Shown in pieces: positions 1-8,309 of a DNA stretch of 64,000 nucleotides. Made by a program: the position numbers and the translations under genes. The notes under the pieces are model-generated. The model saw nothing but the letters and a program-made list of their open reading frames with translations, was not told the origin of the DNA and did no database searches. The stretch lies in NCBI RefSeq assembly GCF_000397065.2, contig NZ_KE007306.1, forward strand, positions 1,277,012 through 1,341,011. The letters are read 5' to 3'. How positions within the stretch are numbered: position 1 is the stretch's first letter; each line of letters starts with the position of its first letter. The DNA is from Marinobacter lipolyticus SM19 (GTDB lineage Bacteria; Pseudomonadota; Gammaproteobacteria; Pseudomonadales; Oleiphilaceae).

Positions 1-125
1 GGAAGGCTGGCAATGACTTTGCCCGTCGCGGGATTGTAGACGTCAAACGTGTGACCTTCGGCAGAATCAGACCAGCGACCGCCGATATAGCCAGTCAACT
101 TTTCAAGCAGGGGTGACTCGATCAT
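1..125 (-). CDS. Succinate-semialdehyde dehydrogenase-type aldehyde dehydrogenase, N-terminal fragment
   Basis: Only the first 41 codons are inside the window; the gene continues past the left edge. The ATG is the complement of bases 123-125, with AGGAG a few bases upstream on that strand. The peptide begins MIESPLLEKLTGYIGGRW and runs into NPATGKVIASLP, the usual opening of NAD(P)-dependent aldehyde dehydrogenases of the GabD (succinate-semialdehyde) group. That group oxidises succinate semialdehyde to succinate in GABA catabolism. The catalytic Cys and Glu lie outside the window, so the substrate cannot be confirmed. It is divergent from the deacetylase gene at 306. Confidence 0.75.
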   Translation of the reverse strand, partial: MIESPLLEKLTGYIGGRWSDSAEGHTFDVYNPATGKVIASL

Positions 126-305
126 CTCGGCTCCTCTCATTCAATGATTAACGGTCGAAAGCAGGGTTCCGTTGGTGTTTGCATCACGGCAGTATGACTC
201 TCATAGTGGATGCAGAAACACGGGCTGTAAAGTAAGACGAAGGTGTTTTGACCGCCCGGTTTCTACGCCTATACTCGGAAAGTGACCCATTCAGGAGGCC
301 GGCAA

Positions 306-1322
306 ATGAAAGCGTTTTTCCACCCTGCTCAGGACCAGCACATTCCAAAGACCTACTTTACCCGTGGTCAGATGCGCCAGCCCCAGGAAGTACCCGACCG
401 CACCGCTCAGATGCTGGATGGCCTGAAGGCCATGGGTGTTCCGGTTCTGCAGCCGGCGGATCAGGGTGCAGGCCCGATTTCCCGGGTTCACGATCTCGGC
501 TACCTGAGGTTCCTGGAGTCCGCTCACCGACGTTGGATGGAGATTCCCGAGGACTGGGGCGAGGAGGTGATGTCCAATATCTTTGTGCGTTCACCCAACG
601 CCATGAAGGGCATTCTTGCCGAGGCGGCCTGTTATCTGGCGGATGGCAGCTGTCCGATCGGCGCCAATACCTGGGATGCCGCCTATTGGTCAGCGCAAAC
701 CGCGCTGGGCGCCGCCGATGCCCTGATTGCCGGAGAGCGGATCTCTTATGCGGTATGTCGCCCACCGGGCCATCATGCCCGCAAGGACGCCGCCGGCGGT
801 TTCTGTTACCTCAACAACGCCGCCATTGCCGCGGAACATATGAAGAAACGATTCCCACGCCTGGTGATACTCGATACCGACATGCACCATGGCCAGGGTA
901 TTCAGGAAATCTTCTACGATCGCAGTGATGTGCTTTATATCTCGATACACGGTGATCCAACCAATTTCTATCCGGTGGTCAGTGGGTTCGAGAACGAGCG
1001 GGGGGAAGGTGAAGGTTACGGCTACAACATCAATATGCCGATGCCCCATGGTTCCTCGGAAGAGGATTTCTTCAAGAAACTGGACGAGGCGCTGGCCGCC
1101 ATCCGCCTGTTCCAGCCGGATGCGCTGGTACTGACCCTCGGCTTTGATATCTACAAGGACGACCCACAGGCCAAGGTGTCGGTTTCATCCGAGGGCTTTG
1201 CCCGCCTCGGCAACCATATCCGTCAGACCGGCCTTCACACCCTGGTGGTGCAGGAAGGCGGTTATGACCTGGATACCCTGAGCGCTAACGTCCAGCAGTT
1301 TTTCAAGGGTCTCGAAGGGTAA
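306..1322 (+). CDS. Histone deacetylase/acetylpolyamine amidohydrolase family protein
   Basis: 338 residues, a full-length Zn-dependent deacetylase of the HDAC/AcuC/acetylpolyamine amidohydrolase superfamily. These enzymes remove acetyl groups from acetylpolyamines or acetyl-lysines in the cytoplasm. The active-site signatures are visible: RPPGHHA with the His pair at 156-157, DTDMHHGQG with likely Zn ligands Asp192 and His194, GFDIYKDDP with the third ligand near Asp281, and EGGY with the catalytic Tyr320. I chose the ATG at 306 because AGGAGG sits about 7 bases upstream; an in-frame ATG at 282 adds eight residues without family similarity. Its stop lies 3 bases from the stop of thiI on the other strand. 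Exact substrate is not decidable. Confidence 0.9.
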   Translation: MKAFFHPAQDQHIPKTYFTRGQMRQPQEVPDRTAQMLDGLKAMGVPVLQPADQGAGPISRVHDLGYLRFLESAHRRWMEIPEDWGEEVMSNIFVRSPNAMKGILAEAACYLADGSCPIGANTWDAAYWSAQTALGAADALIAGERISYAVCRPPGHHARKDAAGGFCYLNNAAIAAEHMKKRFPRLVILDTDMHHGQGIQEIFYDRSDVLYISIHGDPTNFYPVVSGFENERGEGEGYGYNINMPMPHGSSEEDFFKKLDEALAAIRLFQPDALVLTLGFDIYKDDPQAKVSVSSEGFARLGNHIRQTGLHTLVVQEGGYDLDTLSANVQQFFKGLEG

Positions 1323-1325
1323 CGA

Positions 1326-2780
1326 TCAGGACGCCGGAGCGTACACCTTGATGTTGGTGTGCCCCTCGGCCTTCAGGTGGCCGGCGTGCATGCGGCTCAT
1401 GGTGCCACGGTCACAGTACAGCAGGTACTGTTTCCCCTGAGGCAACGATTCGATCCGCTGATTCAGCTCGTAGAAAGGAATCTGCAGCACTTCGTTGTTG
1501 GTCATCTTCAGGGGTGACTGCTCCCCCTCGGACGGATGGCGCACATCGATGATGACATCGTTGACGTCCGGGGTATGCACCAGTTCCACTTCTTCCGGCG
1601 TGGTTGTGGTTTCCAGCAATCGGGCAACTGGCGTTTCCTCCCGGCTGTCGATCGCCTGCTGCAGAACCGTCGCATCCATTTCAGCTTCGTCTTCCTCCAC
1701 CCGATGCAGCTTGGCGCGGGTGGCTGGTTTCTGGGAAATCACACCACAGTATTCCGGCATGGTCCGGGCGTAGGGCTCAGTGCCGATCTCCTTCGCGATC
1801 CGGATAATGGTTTCCTTATCCATCGAGATCAGCGGTCTCAACACCACTTCATCACTGGCGCGATCCACCACATTAAGGTTGGTCAGGGTCTGGCTGGAGA
1901 CCTGGGCAACCGCGTCGCCAGTCACCAGACCTACCGCATTACTCTCCCGGGCGATGATGGACGCCGCTTTTAACATCTGGCGCTTCAGTACCACCCCCCA
2001 GTGCCGGTGGTTGACCGATCGCATGATTTCCCCGATCACACCATCGAAGGGTACGGAAATGAACTTGGCGCCGTGGGACGAACCGTACCGCTCCCAGATG
2101 TAATGCGTGACCTGCCGAACGCCCACTTCGTGGGCCGTGCCGCCCAGGTTAAAGAACAGGAAGTGGCTGCGAAGTCCCCGGCGCATCATCAGGTAAGCCG
2201 CTACGGACGAGTCAAACCCGCCCGAAACCAGCGTCATGACAGTTTCCACACTACCAAGGGGATAGCCACCCAGGCCCCGGTGCTTGCGGTGGGCAATGTG
2301 GTAGTGGTCGTCCTGAATCTCGATGCGAACCTCGACCTGGGGAGCCTTCAGGTTTACCCCCAATGGGCTGGAAGCCTGCATCAGAGCACCGCCCACGTGG
2401 CGCTCAAGGTCGATGGAGCGGAAGTCATGCTCCCCGTGACGCCGGACGCGGACCGCAAACGTCTGGCCTTTGATGCGATCGGCAAACGCCTCTACTGCTT
2501 TTTCCGCCACATCGTCCATACTGACAAACGGGAACACGGCAATTTCCTGAATCGTGGAGATACCCGGAATGCGCATCAATTCGTCAATCACCACGCTGGA
2601 CAGCCCCCGGCCATCAGGAACCTCTACAGTCACGCGGTCCCAGCTGCCATCCACCTGGATATCACTGTCCTGGCGCGACAGCACCTTGCGGATGTTCTGG
2701 CGCAGGTGCCGCATTTGCTGGCGGCGTACGGGTTTGCTTTTAATGGCGACTTCCGCCGCAGGACGAATCAGGAGTTTCAT
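1326..2780 (-). CDS. thiI: tRNA 4-thiouridine sulfurtransferase ThiI with rhodanese domain
   Basis: 484 residues, close to the 482 of E. coli ThiI. It uses ATP and persulfide sulfur to make s4U8 in tRNA and supplies sulfur for the thiamine thiazole. A ferredoxin-like/THUMP region covers about residues 1-165. The PP-loop SGGFDS is at 186-191. MPEYCGVIS carries the conserved Cys at 345. The C-terminal rhodanese domain ends with LLYCDRGT, whose Cys falls at residue 456, the same number as the persulfide Cys of E. coli ThiI, so this is the long, rhodanese-fused form. The start MKLLIRPAAE was chosen by family length; the open frame extends 83 codons upstream without similarity. Divergent from ppnN. 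Confidence 0.95.
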   Translation of the reverse strand: MKLLIRPAAEVAIKSKPVRRQQMRHLRQNIRKVLSRQDSDIQVDGSWDRVTVEVPDGRGLSSVVIDELMRIPGISTIQEIAVFPFVSMDDVAEKAVEAFADRIKGQTFAVRVRRHGEHDFRSIDLERHVGGALMQASSPLGVNLKAPQVEVRIEIQDDHYHIAHRKHRGLGGYPLGSVETVMTLVSGGFDSSVAAYLMMRRGLRSHFLFFNLGGTAHEVGVRQVTHYIWERYGSSHGAKFISVPFDGVIGEIMRSVNHRHWGVVLKRQMLKAASIIARESNAVGLVTGDAVAQVSSQTLTNLNVVDRASDEVVLRPLISMDKETIIRIAKEIGTEPYARTMPEYCGVISQKPATRAKLHRVEEDEAEMDATVLQQAIDSREETPVARLLETTTTPEEVELVHTPDVNDVIIDVRHPSEGEQSPLKMTNNEVLQIPFYELNQRIESLPQGKQYLLYCDRGTMSRMHAGHLKAEGHTNIKVYAPAS

Positions 2781-2940
2781 AAATCGGAATTTTGTCGGGT
2801 GGCGTATTGGAAAGAATAGGCCTAGTCTAACGGTTTTGACGGACGCCTCAAAATCAGGCATTGCCGTAACATCATAATCCGCGACCTGCGGGGCCGACCA
2901 TAACGCCCACGCCGCACAATGTTCAGGAGCCACACTGTTC

Positions 2941-4323
2941 ATGACAGAAACGACCATCAATGCCCTGGTGTCCCCCGAGGGCAGCCTTGAGATTCTTTCC
3001 AACCACGAAGTCAACCGACTGAAAGACAAGAGTGAGGGTGGTCTCTACCGACTGTTCCGCCAGTGTGCCCTGGCGGTGCTCAACACCGGCGTTGAAACCG
3101 ACGACTGCAAGTCACTGATGGAAGCACACGCCGATTTCGACGTCCGCTTGGTTCCTCAGCCCCGGGGCCTCAAGCTGGAACTGGTGAATGCACCGGCCCA
3201 CGCTTTTGTCGACGGCTCAATGTTACGCGCCATCCGCGAACATCTGTTCTCGGTGTTGCGGGACATCATCTATTCCTACTCGATTCCGGAGTCGGCCTCG
3301 GGCTTTCGCAGGGACGACCCGCAAGACATCACCAATCTGATCTTCCACATCCTGCGCAATGCCAGGGTCCTGCAGGCCGGTCGCCAACCGGACCTCGTGG
3401 TGTGCTGGGGTGGCCACTCCATCAACCAGCAGGAATACCAGTACAGCAAGGAAGTGGGACATCAGCTGGGTTTGCGGGCCCTGAGCATCTGCACCGGGTG
3501 TGGCCCGGGCGCCATGAAAGGCCCAATGAAAGGAGCCACCATCGGCCACGCCAAGCAGCGGGTGAAAAACGGTCGCTATATCGGCCTGACCGAACCAGGC
3601 ATTATCGGCGCCGAAGCGCCCAACCCGATCGTCAACGAACTGGTGATCATGCCGGACATCGAAAAGCGCCTGGAGGCCTTTGTCCGCACCGGCCATGGCG
3701 TCATTGTCTTCCCTGGCGGCGTGGGTACCGCCGAGGAAATTCTCTACCTGCTGGGCATTCTGTTGCACCCGGACAACGCCGACCTGCCCTTCCCCGTTGT
3801 TTTTACCGGGCAGCAGGAAAACGCCGAATACTTCGAGATGATCGACAAGTTCATCCGCAATGCCCTCGGCGATGAGGCGGCCAGCAAGTACGAGATCATT
3901 ATCGATGACCCCGCCAGGGTCGCGCAGACCATGAAGAAAGGCATGAAGGAGGTAGAAACTTTCCGGCGAGCCATGCAGGATGCCTATTACTTCAACTGGA
4001 TGCTGAAGATCGACCCGGTGTTCCAGCTACCGTTCGCCCCCAATCACGACAACATGCTGGCTCTGGAACTCCACCGGGATCAGCCGGTTCACATGATCGC
4101 CGCAAACCTGCGCAAGGCTTTCAGCGGTATTGTTGCAGGAAACGTTAAAGAGAGTGGAATCAGGCAGATACAGGAGAAAGGACCGTTTGAAATTGCCGGT
4201 GACCCCAGCCTGATCCAGCCATTGGAGGCCATGCTTGAACAGTTTGTCGCCCAGAACCGGATGAAGCTGCCCGGCGCGACTGCTTACAAACCCAGCTACC
4301 GCATTGTCAGTCGGGCGGCCTGA
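2941..4323 (+). CDS. ppnN: Pyrimidine/purine nucleotide 5'-monophosphate nucleosidase (LOG family)
   Basis: 460 residues, matching the ~454 of E. coli PpnN (YgdH). The enzyme hydrolyses nucleoside monophosphates to free base and ribose 5-phosphate and is known in E. coli to respond to (p)ppGpp. The LOG-family nucleotide-binding signature PGGVGTAEE is at about residues 257-265, and a glycine-rich CTGCGPGAMKGPMKGA segment precedes it. The N-terminal ~130 residues form the regulatory extension that separates PpnN from short LOG proteins. The start ATG at 2941 agrees with family length. The 3' end carries a hairpin over the stop codon. Confidence 0.93.
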   Translation: MTETTINALVSPEGSLEILSNHEVNRLKDKSEGGLYRLFRQCALAVLNTGVETDDCKSLMEAHADFDVRLVPQPRGLKLELVNAPAHAFVDGSMLRAIREHLFSVLRDIIYSYSIPESASGFRRDDPQDITNLIFHILRNARVLQAGRQPDLVVCWGGHSINQQEYQYSKEVGHQLGLRALSICTGCGPGAMKGPMKGATIGHAKQRVKNGRYIGLTEPGIIGAEAPNPIVNELVIMPDIEKRLEAFVRTGHGVIVFPGGVGTAEEILYLLGILLHPDNADLPFPVVFTGQQENAEYFEMIDKFIRNALGDEAASKYEIIIDDPARVAQTMKKGMKEVETFRRAMQDAYYFNWMLKIDPVFQLPFAPNHDNMLALELHRDQPVHMIAANLRKAFSGIVAGNVKESGIRQIQEKGPFEIAGDPSLIQPLEAMLEQFVAQNRMKLPGATAYKPSYRIVSRAA

Positions 4324-4331
4324 GCCGCCCG
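4312..4331 (+). terminator. Hairpin over the ppnN stop codon
   Basis: CGGGCGGC (4312-4319) pairs perfectly with GCCGCCCG (4324-4331) around a four-base loop that contains part of the TGA stop. It sits between the convergent ppnN and cytochrome c genes. There is no following T-run, so it is either a weak or bidirectional transcription stop or a 3'-end stabilising structure. Confidence 0.35.
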
Positions 4332-4358
4332 TCGATCACACCCCGAGCAGATCCGGAG

Positions 4359-4694
4359 TTACTGACCGCCACCCGCTGGCAGGCTAGCGTAGTAGGCGGC
4401 AAGGTTGGCAATATCCTCGTCGCTCAGGGCAGCGGCCTGCCCCTGCATGACCACGGCCTGCCCACCGGCGCGCTGTTTGTTCTTGTAGGCCGTCAGGGCA
4501 TTCTTCAGATACTGCTCATTCTGTCCCGCCAGATTCGGATAACCGGGAATGGTCGCCATGCCGTTCTGGCCGTGGCAGGCGGCACACACCGCAGCCTTCG
4601 CTTTGCCGGCTTCGGCATCCGCAGCCATGGCCCCGACGGGAATGATGGTGCCGAGTGCAAACAGACCGGCAATGGTATAGTGTTTCAAACGCAT
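4359..4694 (-). CDS. Periplasmic class I cytochrome c (c4/c5-like monohaem)
   Basis: 111 residues. A Sec signal peptide ([20 protein letters not shown], probably cut after GAMAA) is followed by one CxxCH haem-binding motif, CAACHGQ, at residues 37-43, and the axial Met region near VVMQGQ. The C terminus [17 protein letters not shown] is typical of the cytochrome c553/c4-half family. It would carry electrons in the periplasm, for example to a terminal oxidase; the partner is not shown by the neighbours. The ATG at 4694 was chosen because it starts the signal peptide; the open frame runs 27 codons further upstream without support. Confidence 0.9.
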   Translation of the reverse strand: MRLKHYTIAGLFALGTIIPVGAMAADAEAGKAKAAVCAACHGQNGMATIPGYPNLAGQNEQYLKNALTAYKNKQRAGGQAVVMQGQAAALSDEDIANLAAYYASLPAGGGQ

Positions 4695-4868
4695 TGGTTC
4701 TACCCTCTCATCGTTGTAATAACCGGCGTCAACCACGCGCCGGACATAAACTCGCCCTAACTTATAGCACAGCAACTGGTATCCTCAAATGTGCAATATC
4801 AAGGCGGGGTGGACCGACACAGTACGTCAACAACGCAACAACCTGTTCCTACAGGCGGAGACTCAAAC

Positions 4869-5969
4869 ATGCCCATTCAGGTGCAAGAACTGGAATGCCT
4901 CGAAGGCCGTATTGGCCAGATCACCCTGGATTCCCCCGCTACCCTGAATGCGCTATCCAGAGAGATGATCGACGACATGCAGGCGACTCTTGATAGCTGG
5001 GCAAGTGACGATCGAATTGCCCTGGTGATTCTCCAGGGCGCGGGTGATCGGGCGTTCTGTGCCGGTGGCAATATTCGCAGTCTCCATAGTGCCATCACCG
5101 AAGGCGGTGACCCGGACATTGCAACGGAATTCTTCCAACACGAATACCGCCTCGACTACACCATTCATCGTTTCCCGAAACCCGTGGTTGGTATCGGGCA
5201 TGGTGTGGTCATGGGCGGAGGCCTGGGATTGCTTGCCGCCTGCCGTTACCGCCTGATCACCCCGGACGTCAGCATGGCCATGCCGGAAGTGGCCATTGGC
5301 CTGTTTCCCGATGTGGGCGCCAGCTGGTTCCTCAACCGCCTCCCCGGACGCCTGGGCTTGTTCATGGGACTGACAGGATGCCGGTTGAATGCCGCCGATG
5401 TGATCCGTGTAGGGTTGGCAGACATGGCTATCCTGCCAGATGAACGCACCTCCCTGACCGAGCGTTTGCAAATGGAGCGCTGGACCGGTGAGGCCGCCGC
5501 TGACGACAACCGGCTGTTCCGGTTGCTCAACCAGCTGAATGCGGTGGATTACAGGACCCTCGGGCCCAGCGAACTGGCGAATCACGAACAGGCAATTGCC
5601 AGGCTGGGTGCCGGCGATGACCTCGCCGCCATTGTCGATCGACTGATTTCCGCGGACATCAACAGCGACTGGTGGGAAAGTGCTGTCCATAACCTGAGAA
5701 CCGGGTGCCCGGTGTCCATGTGGCTGGTATGGAACCAGCTCAAACGCGCGCAACAGATGTCGCTCAAGGACGTGTTCCGGATGGAGCTGGCCATGGCAAC
5801 CGAGTGCACCCGCCGTCCAGACCTGCCGGAGGGTATACGCGCCCGGATGGTCGATAAGGACCACTCGCCCACGTGGTCATTCAGCACCCTTCAGGAGGTG
5901 CCGGAAGACGTTATTGACGCCCACTTCCATCCAGCGTGGGATGACGGGACCGATCCGATGAATTTGTAA
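4869..5969 (+). CDS. Enoyl-CoA hydratase/isomerase family protein, 3-hydroxyisobutyryl-CoA hydrolase type
   Basis: 366 residues of crotonase fold. The length and the long C-terminal extension fit 3-hydroxyisobutyryl-CoA hydrolase (valine catabolism) better than a ~260-residue enoyl-CoA hydratase. The oxyanion-hole segments are GDRAFCAGGNIRSLH (about residues 59-73) and GHGVVMGGGLGLLAACRYR (about 112-130). The HIBCH-like segment PEVAIGLFPDVGASWFL follows. The start at 4869 has a GGCGGAG stretch upstream; the frame is open from 4791 but adds unsupported residues. It is followed 37 bases later by the SulP gene on the same strand. Which CoA ester it uses is inference. Confidence 0.82.
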   Translation: MPIQVQELECLEGRIGQITLDSPATLNALSREMIDDMQATLDSWASDDRIALVILQGAGDRAFCAGGNIRSLHSAITEGGDPDIATEFFQHEYRLDYTIHRFPKPVVGIGHGVVMGGGLGLLAACRYRLITPDVSMAMPEVAIGLFPDVGASWFLNRLPGRLGLFMGLTGCRLNAADVIRVGLADMAILPDERTSLTERLQMERWTGEAAADDNRLFRLLNQLNAVDYRTLGPSELANHEQAIARLGAGDDLAAIVDRLISADINSDWWESAVHNLRTGCPVSMWLVWNQLKRAQQMSLKDVFRMELAMATECTRRPDLPEGIRARMVDKDHSPTWSFSTLQEVPEDVIDAHFHPAWDDGTDPMNL

Positions 5970-6006
5970 TAACCGCCAACTAGCTTCCCGTCTGAATGGA
6001 GACATA

Positions 6007-7698
6007 ATGAATCCAAAGACGCCTCTTGGCGGCCTGTTGATCAGACTTTTCCCGTTTCTGACATGGCCGGCGCCCACGAAAGGCCAGTTAAGGGCCGACG
6101 CAATTGCGGGCATAACCGTTGGTCTGGTGCTGGTCCCCCAGGCACTGGCCTATGCCCAGCTAGCCGGCATGCCTCCAGTCACCGGCCTTTACGCCGCCTT
6201 GCTGCCCGGCATTGTCGGGGCGCTGTTCGGATCGTCCTCGCTACTGGCCGTAGGGCCTGTTGCACTGACGAGCCTGCTGACCTTCGCCGCCCTGCAACCC
6301 TTGGCCGCCGCCGGCTCGCCAGAGTGGATCGCCATGGCGATATGGCTCGCCGTCTATTCCGGTCTGATGCAGTTTTTCATGGGTGCCTTCCGGATGGGCA
6401 TTCTGGCCAATCTGGTGTCGAATGCCGTTGTCCAGGGCTTCGTCAATGCCGCCGCTGTTATCATTATCATTTCCCAATTGCCGTCGTTATTGGGCTTTGC
6501 CACGAGCGCCGATGGCAATTGGCTCTCACACCTGGTTCAGGCATGGCGAACAGAACCCTTGCGACTAGCAATTACCACCGGTTTTGGAGTGGGCGCTGCT
6601 CTTGGCCTGATTGCCTTCAAAAAATTCTCATCACGGCTGCCCGGTGTGATGATTGTATGCCTGATTGGAGTCGCAGTGAGCCTGCTGGCAGGGTTTGACC
6701 GACTGGGCGGCGCCATTATCGGCTCTATTGACAGTGGCCTGCCAGCGCTGACCCTGCCATTCACCCTCTCACTGGATCAGCATCTGGCTCTGTTGCTGCC
6801 GGCTGCCATTATCGCCCTGATCAGTTTTACCGAGGCAATGTCGAGTTGCCGTACCATGTCCCGGATAACAGGTGAATCCTGGAACCGCAATCAGGAGCTG
6901 ATCGGCCAGGGCCTGGCAAAAATAGCCAGCGGTTTCAGCGGTGCCTTCCCGGTCAGCGGTTCCTTTTCACGCACCGCATTGAACGCCTACAGCGGCGCTA
7001 AAACCGCCAGGGCAACTTTACTGGCATCGCTGATCGTGCTGATTTCCCTGTTCGGACTGACGGCACTGCTGTATCACCTGCCCACGGCGGTCCTGGCCGC
7101 CATCATTATCGTGCCGGTCACTCAACTGATCGATGTTCGGTCACTGACCCGACTCTGCCGGGAAAACCCCAAGGACGGCTTTGTTGCGCTGGTCACACTG
7201 GTCGTGACCCTGGCGACGGTCCCCAATCTTTATTGGGGCATCCTGGCGGGAATGGGCGCCTCCCTGCTGGTGTTCCTCCACCACCACGCCATACCCCGCA
7301 TCATTGAATTGGGTGTCCATGAGAGCGGCGGATTTCGCGACCGAAAACTCTACGAGCTTCCGCCGATTGCCGAAGGGGTGCTGGGCGTTCGCATGGACGC
7401 ATCGCTGACCTATTTGACTGCCCCCATGCTCGAGCGCTATATCCGCAAAAAAGTAGACGCCGATCCGGAAATTCGAGTACTGCTGATTTCGGCATCGTCA
7501 CTGAACCAGGTGGATTCCACGGGTCTCGACACACTGAGGGATATCTGGTCCTTTCTTGATTCAAGAGGCATAACGCTCTGCCTGTCCGGACCAAAGCTTG
7601 CCGTCCGGGAAGCACTGTCACGGTCAGGGCTTTCGCAACTGATCAGGGAAGAACACATCTATGCGACTGACGAGAAGGCCATCGACTCCCTGACCTGA
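6007..7698 (+). CDS. SulP family anion transporter with STAS domain
   Basis: 563 residues. The N-terminal ~420 residues contain about a dozen hydrophobic segments with the SulP opening GITVGLVLVPQALAYAQLAG and the downstream FPVSGSFSRTALNAYSGAKT segment. The C-terminal ~120 residues form a STAS domain, with the conserved LNQVDSTGLDTL (around residues 500-512). SulP proteins move sulfate, bicarbonate or other anions across the inner membrane; the substrate cannot be told here. GGAGA precedes the ATG. No cysteine or carbonic anhydrase genes are nearby to hint at sulfate or bicarbonate. Confidence 0.9.
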   Translation: MNPKTPLGGLLIRLFPFLTWPAPTKGQLRADAIAGITVGLVLVPQALAYAQLAGMPPVTGLYAALLPGIVGALFGSSSLLAVGPVALTSLLTFAALQPLAAAGSPEWIAMAIWLAVYSGLMQFFMGAFRMGILANLVSNAVVQGFVNAAAVIIIISQLPSLLGFATSADGNWLSHLVQAWRTEPLRLAITTGFGVGAALGLIAFKKFSSRLPGVMIVCLIGVAVSLLAGFDRLGGAIIGSIDSGLPALTLPFTLSLDQHLALLLPAAIIALISFTEAMSSCRTMSRITGESWNRNQELIGQGLAKIASGFSGAFPVSGSFSRTALNAYSGAKTARATLLASLIVLISLFGLTALLYHLPTAVLAAIIIVPVTQLIDVRSLTRLCRENPKDGFVALVTLVVTLATVPNLYWGILAGMGASLLVFLHHHAIPRIIELGVHESGGFRDRKLYELPPIAEGVLGVRMDASLTYLTAPMLERYIRKKVDADPEIRVLLISASSLNQVDSTGLDTLRDIWSFLDSRGITLCLSGPKLAVREALSRSGLSQLIREEHIYATDEKAIDSLT

Positions 7699-7724
7699 GT
7701 CCGAAGTGGGAGATTATTGCGGAT

Positions 7725-8240
7725 CTATAACTTCGCCCCCGCCTGAATCAACAGCATCTCCAGATCCCGGTTGCGATTTTCCCGGGCTACATCCAGGGCG
7801 GTCATACCATCCTCGGACCGGTAGTTCACGTCAGCTCCCGCCGCGAGCAACATCTCAGCCGTGAGCATGTCGCCACTGTCAACAACGTGCATCAGCAGGG
7901 AGCGGCCGCCCTGGCTGACGTTGACGTTGGCGCCGGCCGCCAGTAACACCCTCACCACCGACAGGTGGCCATTCCTGGCAGCCCGAATCACAGCCGTGGA
8001 GCCGTCATCATCACGGGCATTCACTTGTGCGCCGTTGGACAGGAAAAACTCTACCAGCCGACGGTTGCCGTTCTCCGCGGCAACCATCAACGGTGTCTCA
8101 CCACCGTCATCTGTCGCCAGTGCCGCCCTCAATTCCGGACTGATGCCCGTCTCGGGATCGGAGGCACAGCCGACAACAAACAGACTGAAAACAAAAAACA
8201 GAACGAATACGGGATGAACGGTGCCAGCTTCCTTGGCCAT
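7725..8240 (-). CDS. Ankyrin-repeat lipoprotein
   Basis: 171 residues. The N terminus has a hydrophobic stretch ending in a lipobox, FVVGC, with Cys at about residue 25, so it should be a lipid-anchored envelope protein. The rest is four ankyrin repeats (GETPLMVAAENGNRRLVEFF; DGSTAVIRAARNGHLSVVRV; GRSLLMHVVDSGDMLTAEML; DGMTALDVARENRNRDLEML). Ankyrin repeats bind partner proteins; the partner is unknown. It is convergent with the SulP gene and lies upstream of nothing obviously linked. The ribosome site is weak, so the exact start is uncertain. Confidence 0.85.
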   Translation of the reverse strand: MAKEAGTVHPVFVLFFVFSLFVVGCASDPETGISPELRAALATDDGGETPLMVAAENGNRRLVEFFLSNGAQVNARDDDGSTAVIRAARNGHLSVVRVLLAAGANVNVSQGGRSLLMHVVDSGDMLTAEMLLAAGADVNYRSEDGMTALDVARENRNRDLEMLLIQAGAKL

Positions 8241-8309
8241 GATGAGGTCTCTGTTGGTTATTATTGACCGTATTCTGGGCAGCTCTGGCGGGCAATTAAA
8301 TCGAGCGGG

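Noticed and set aside
2001..2819. Long open frame on the + strand inside thiI
   Set aside because: It is antisense to thiI, whose full protein and motifs are clear; no family similarity in the antisense frame.
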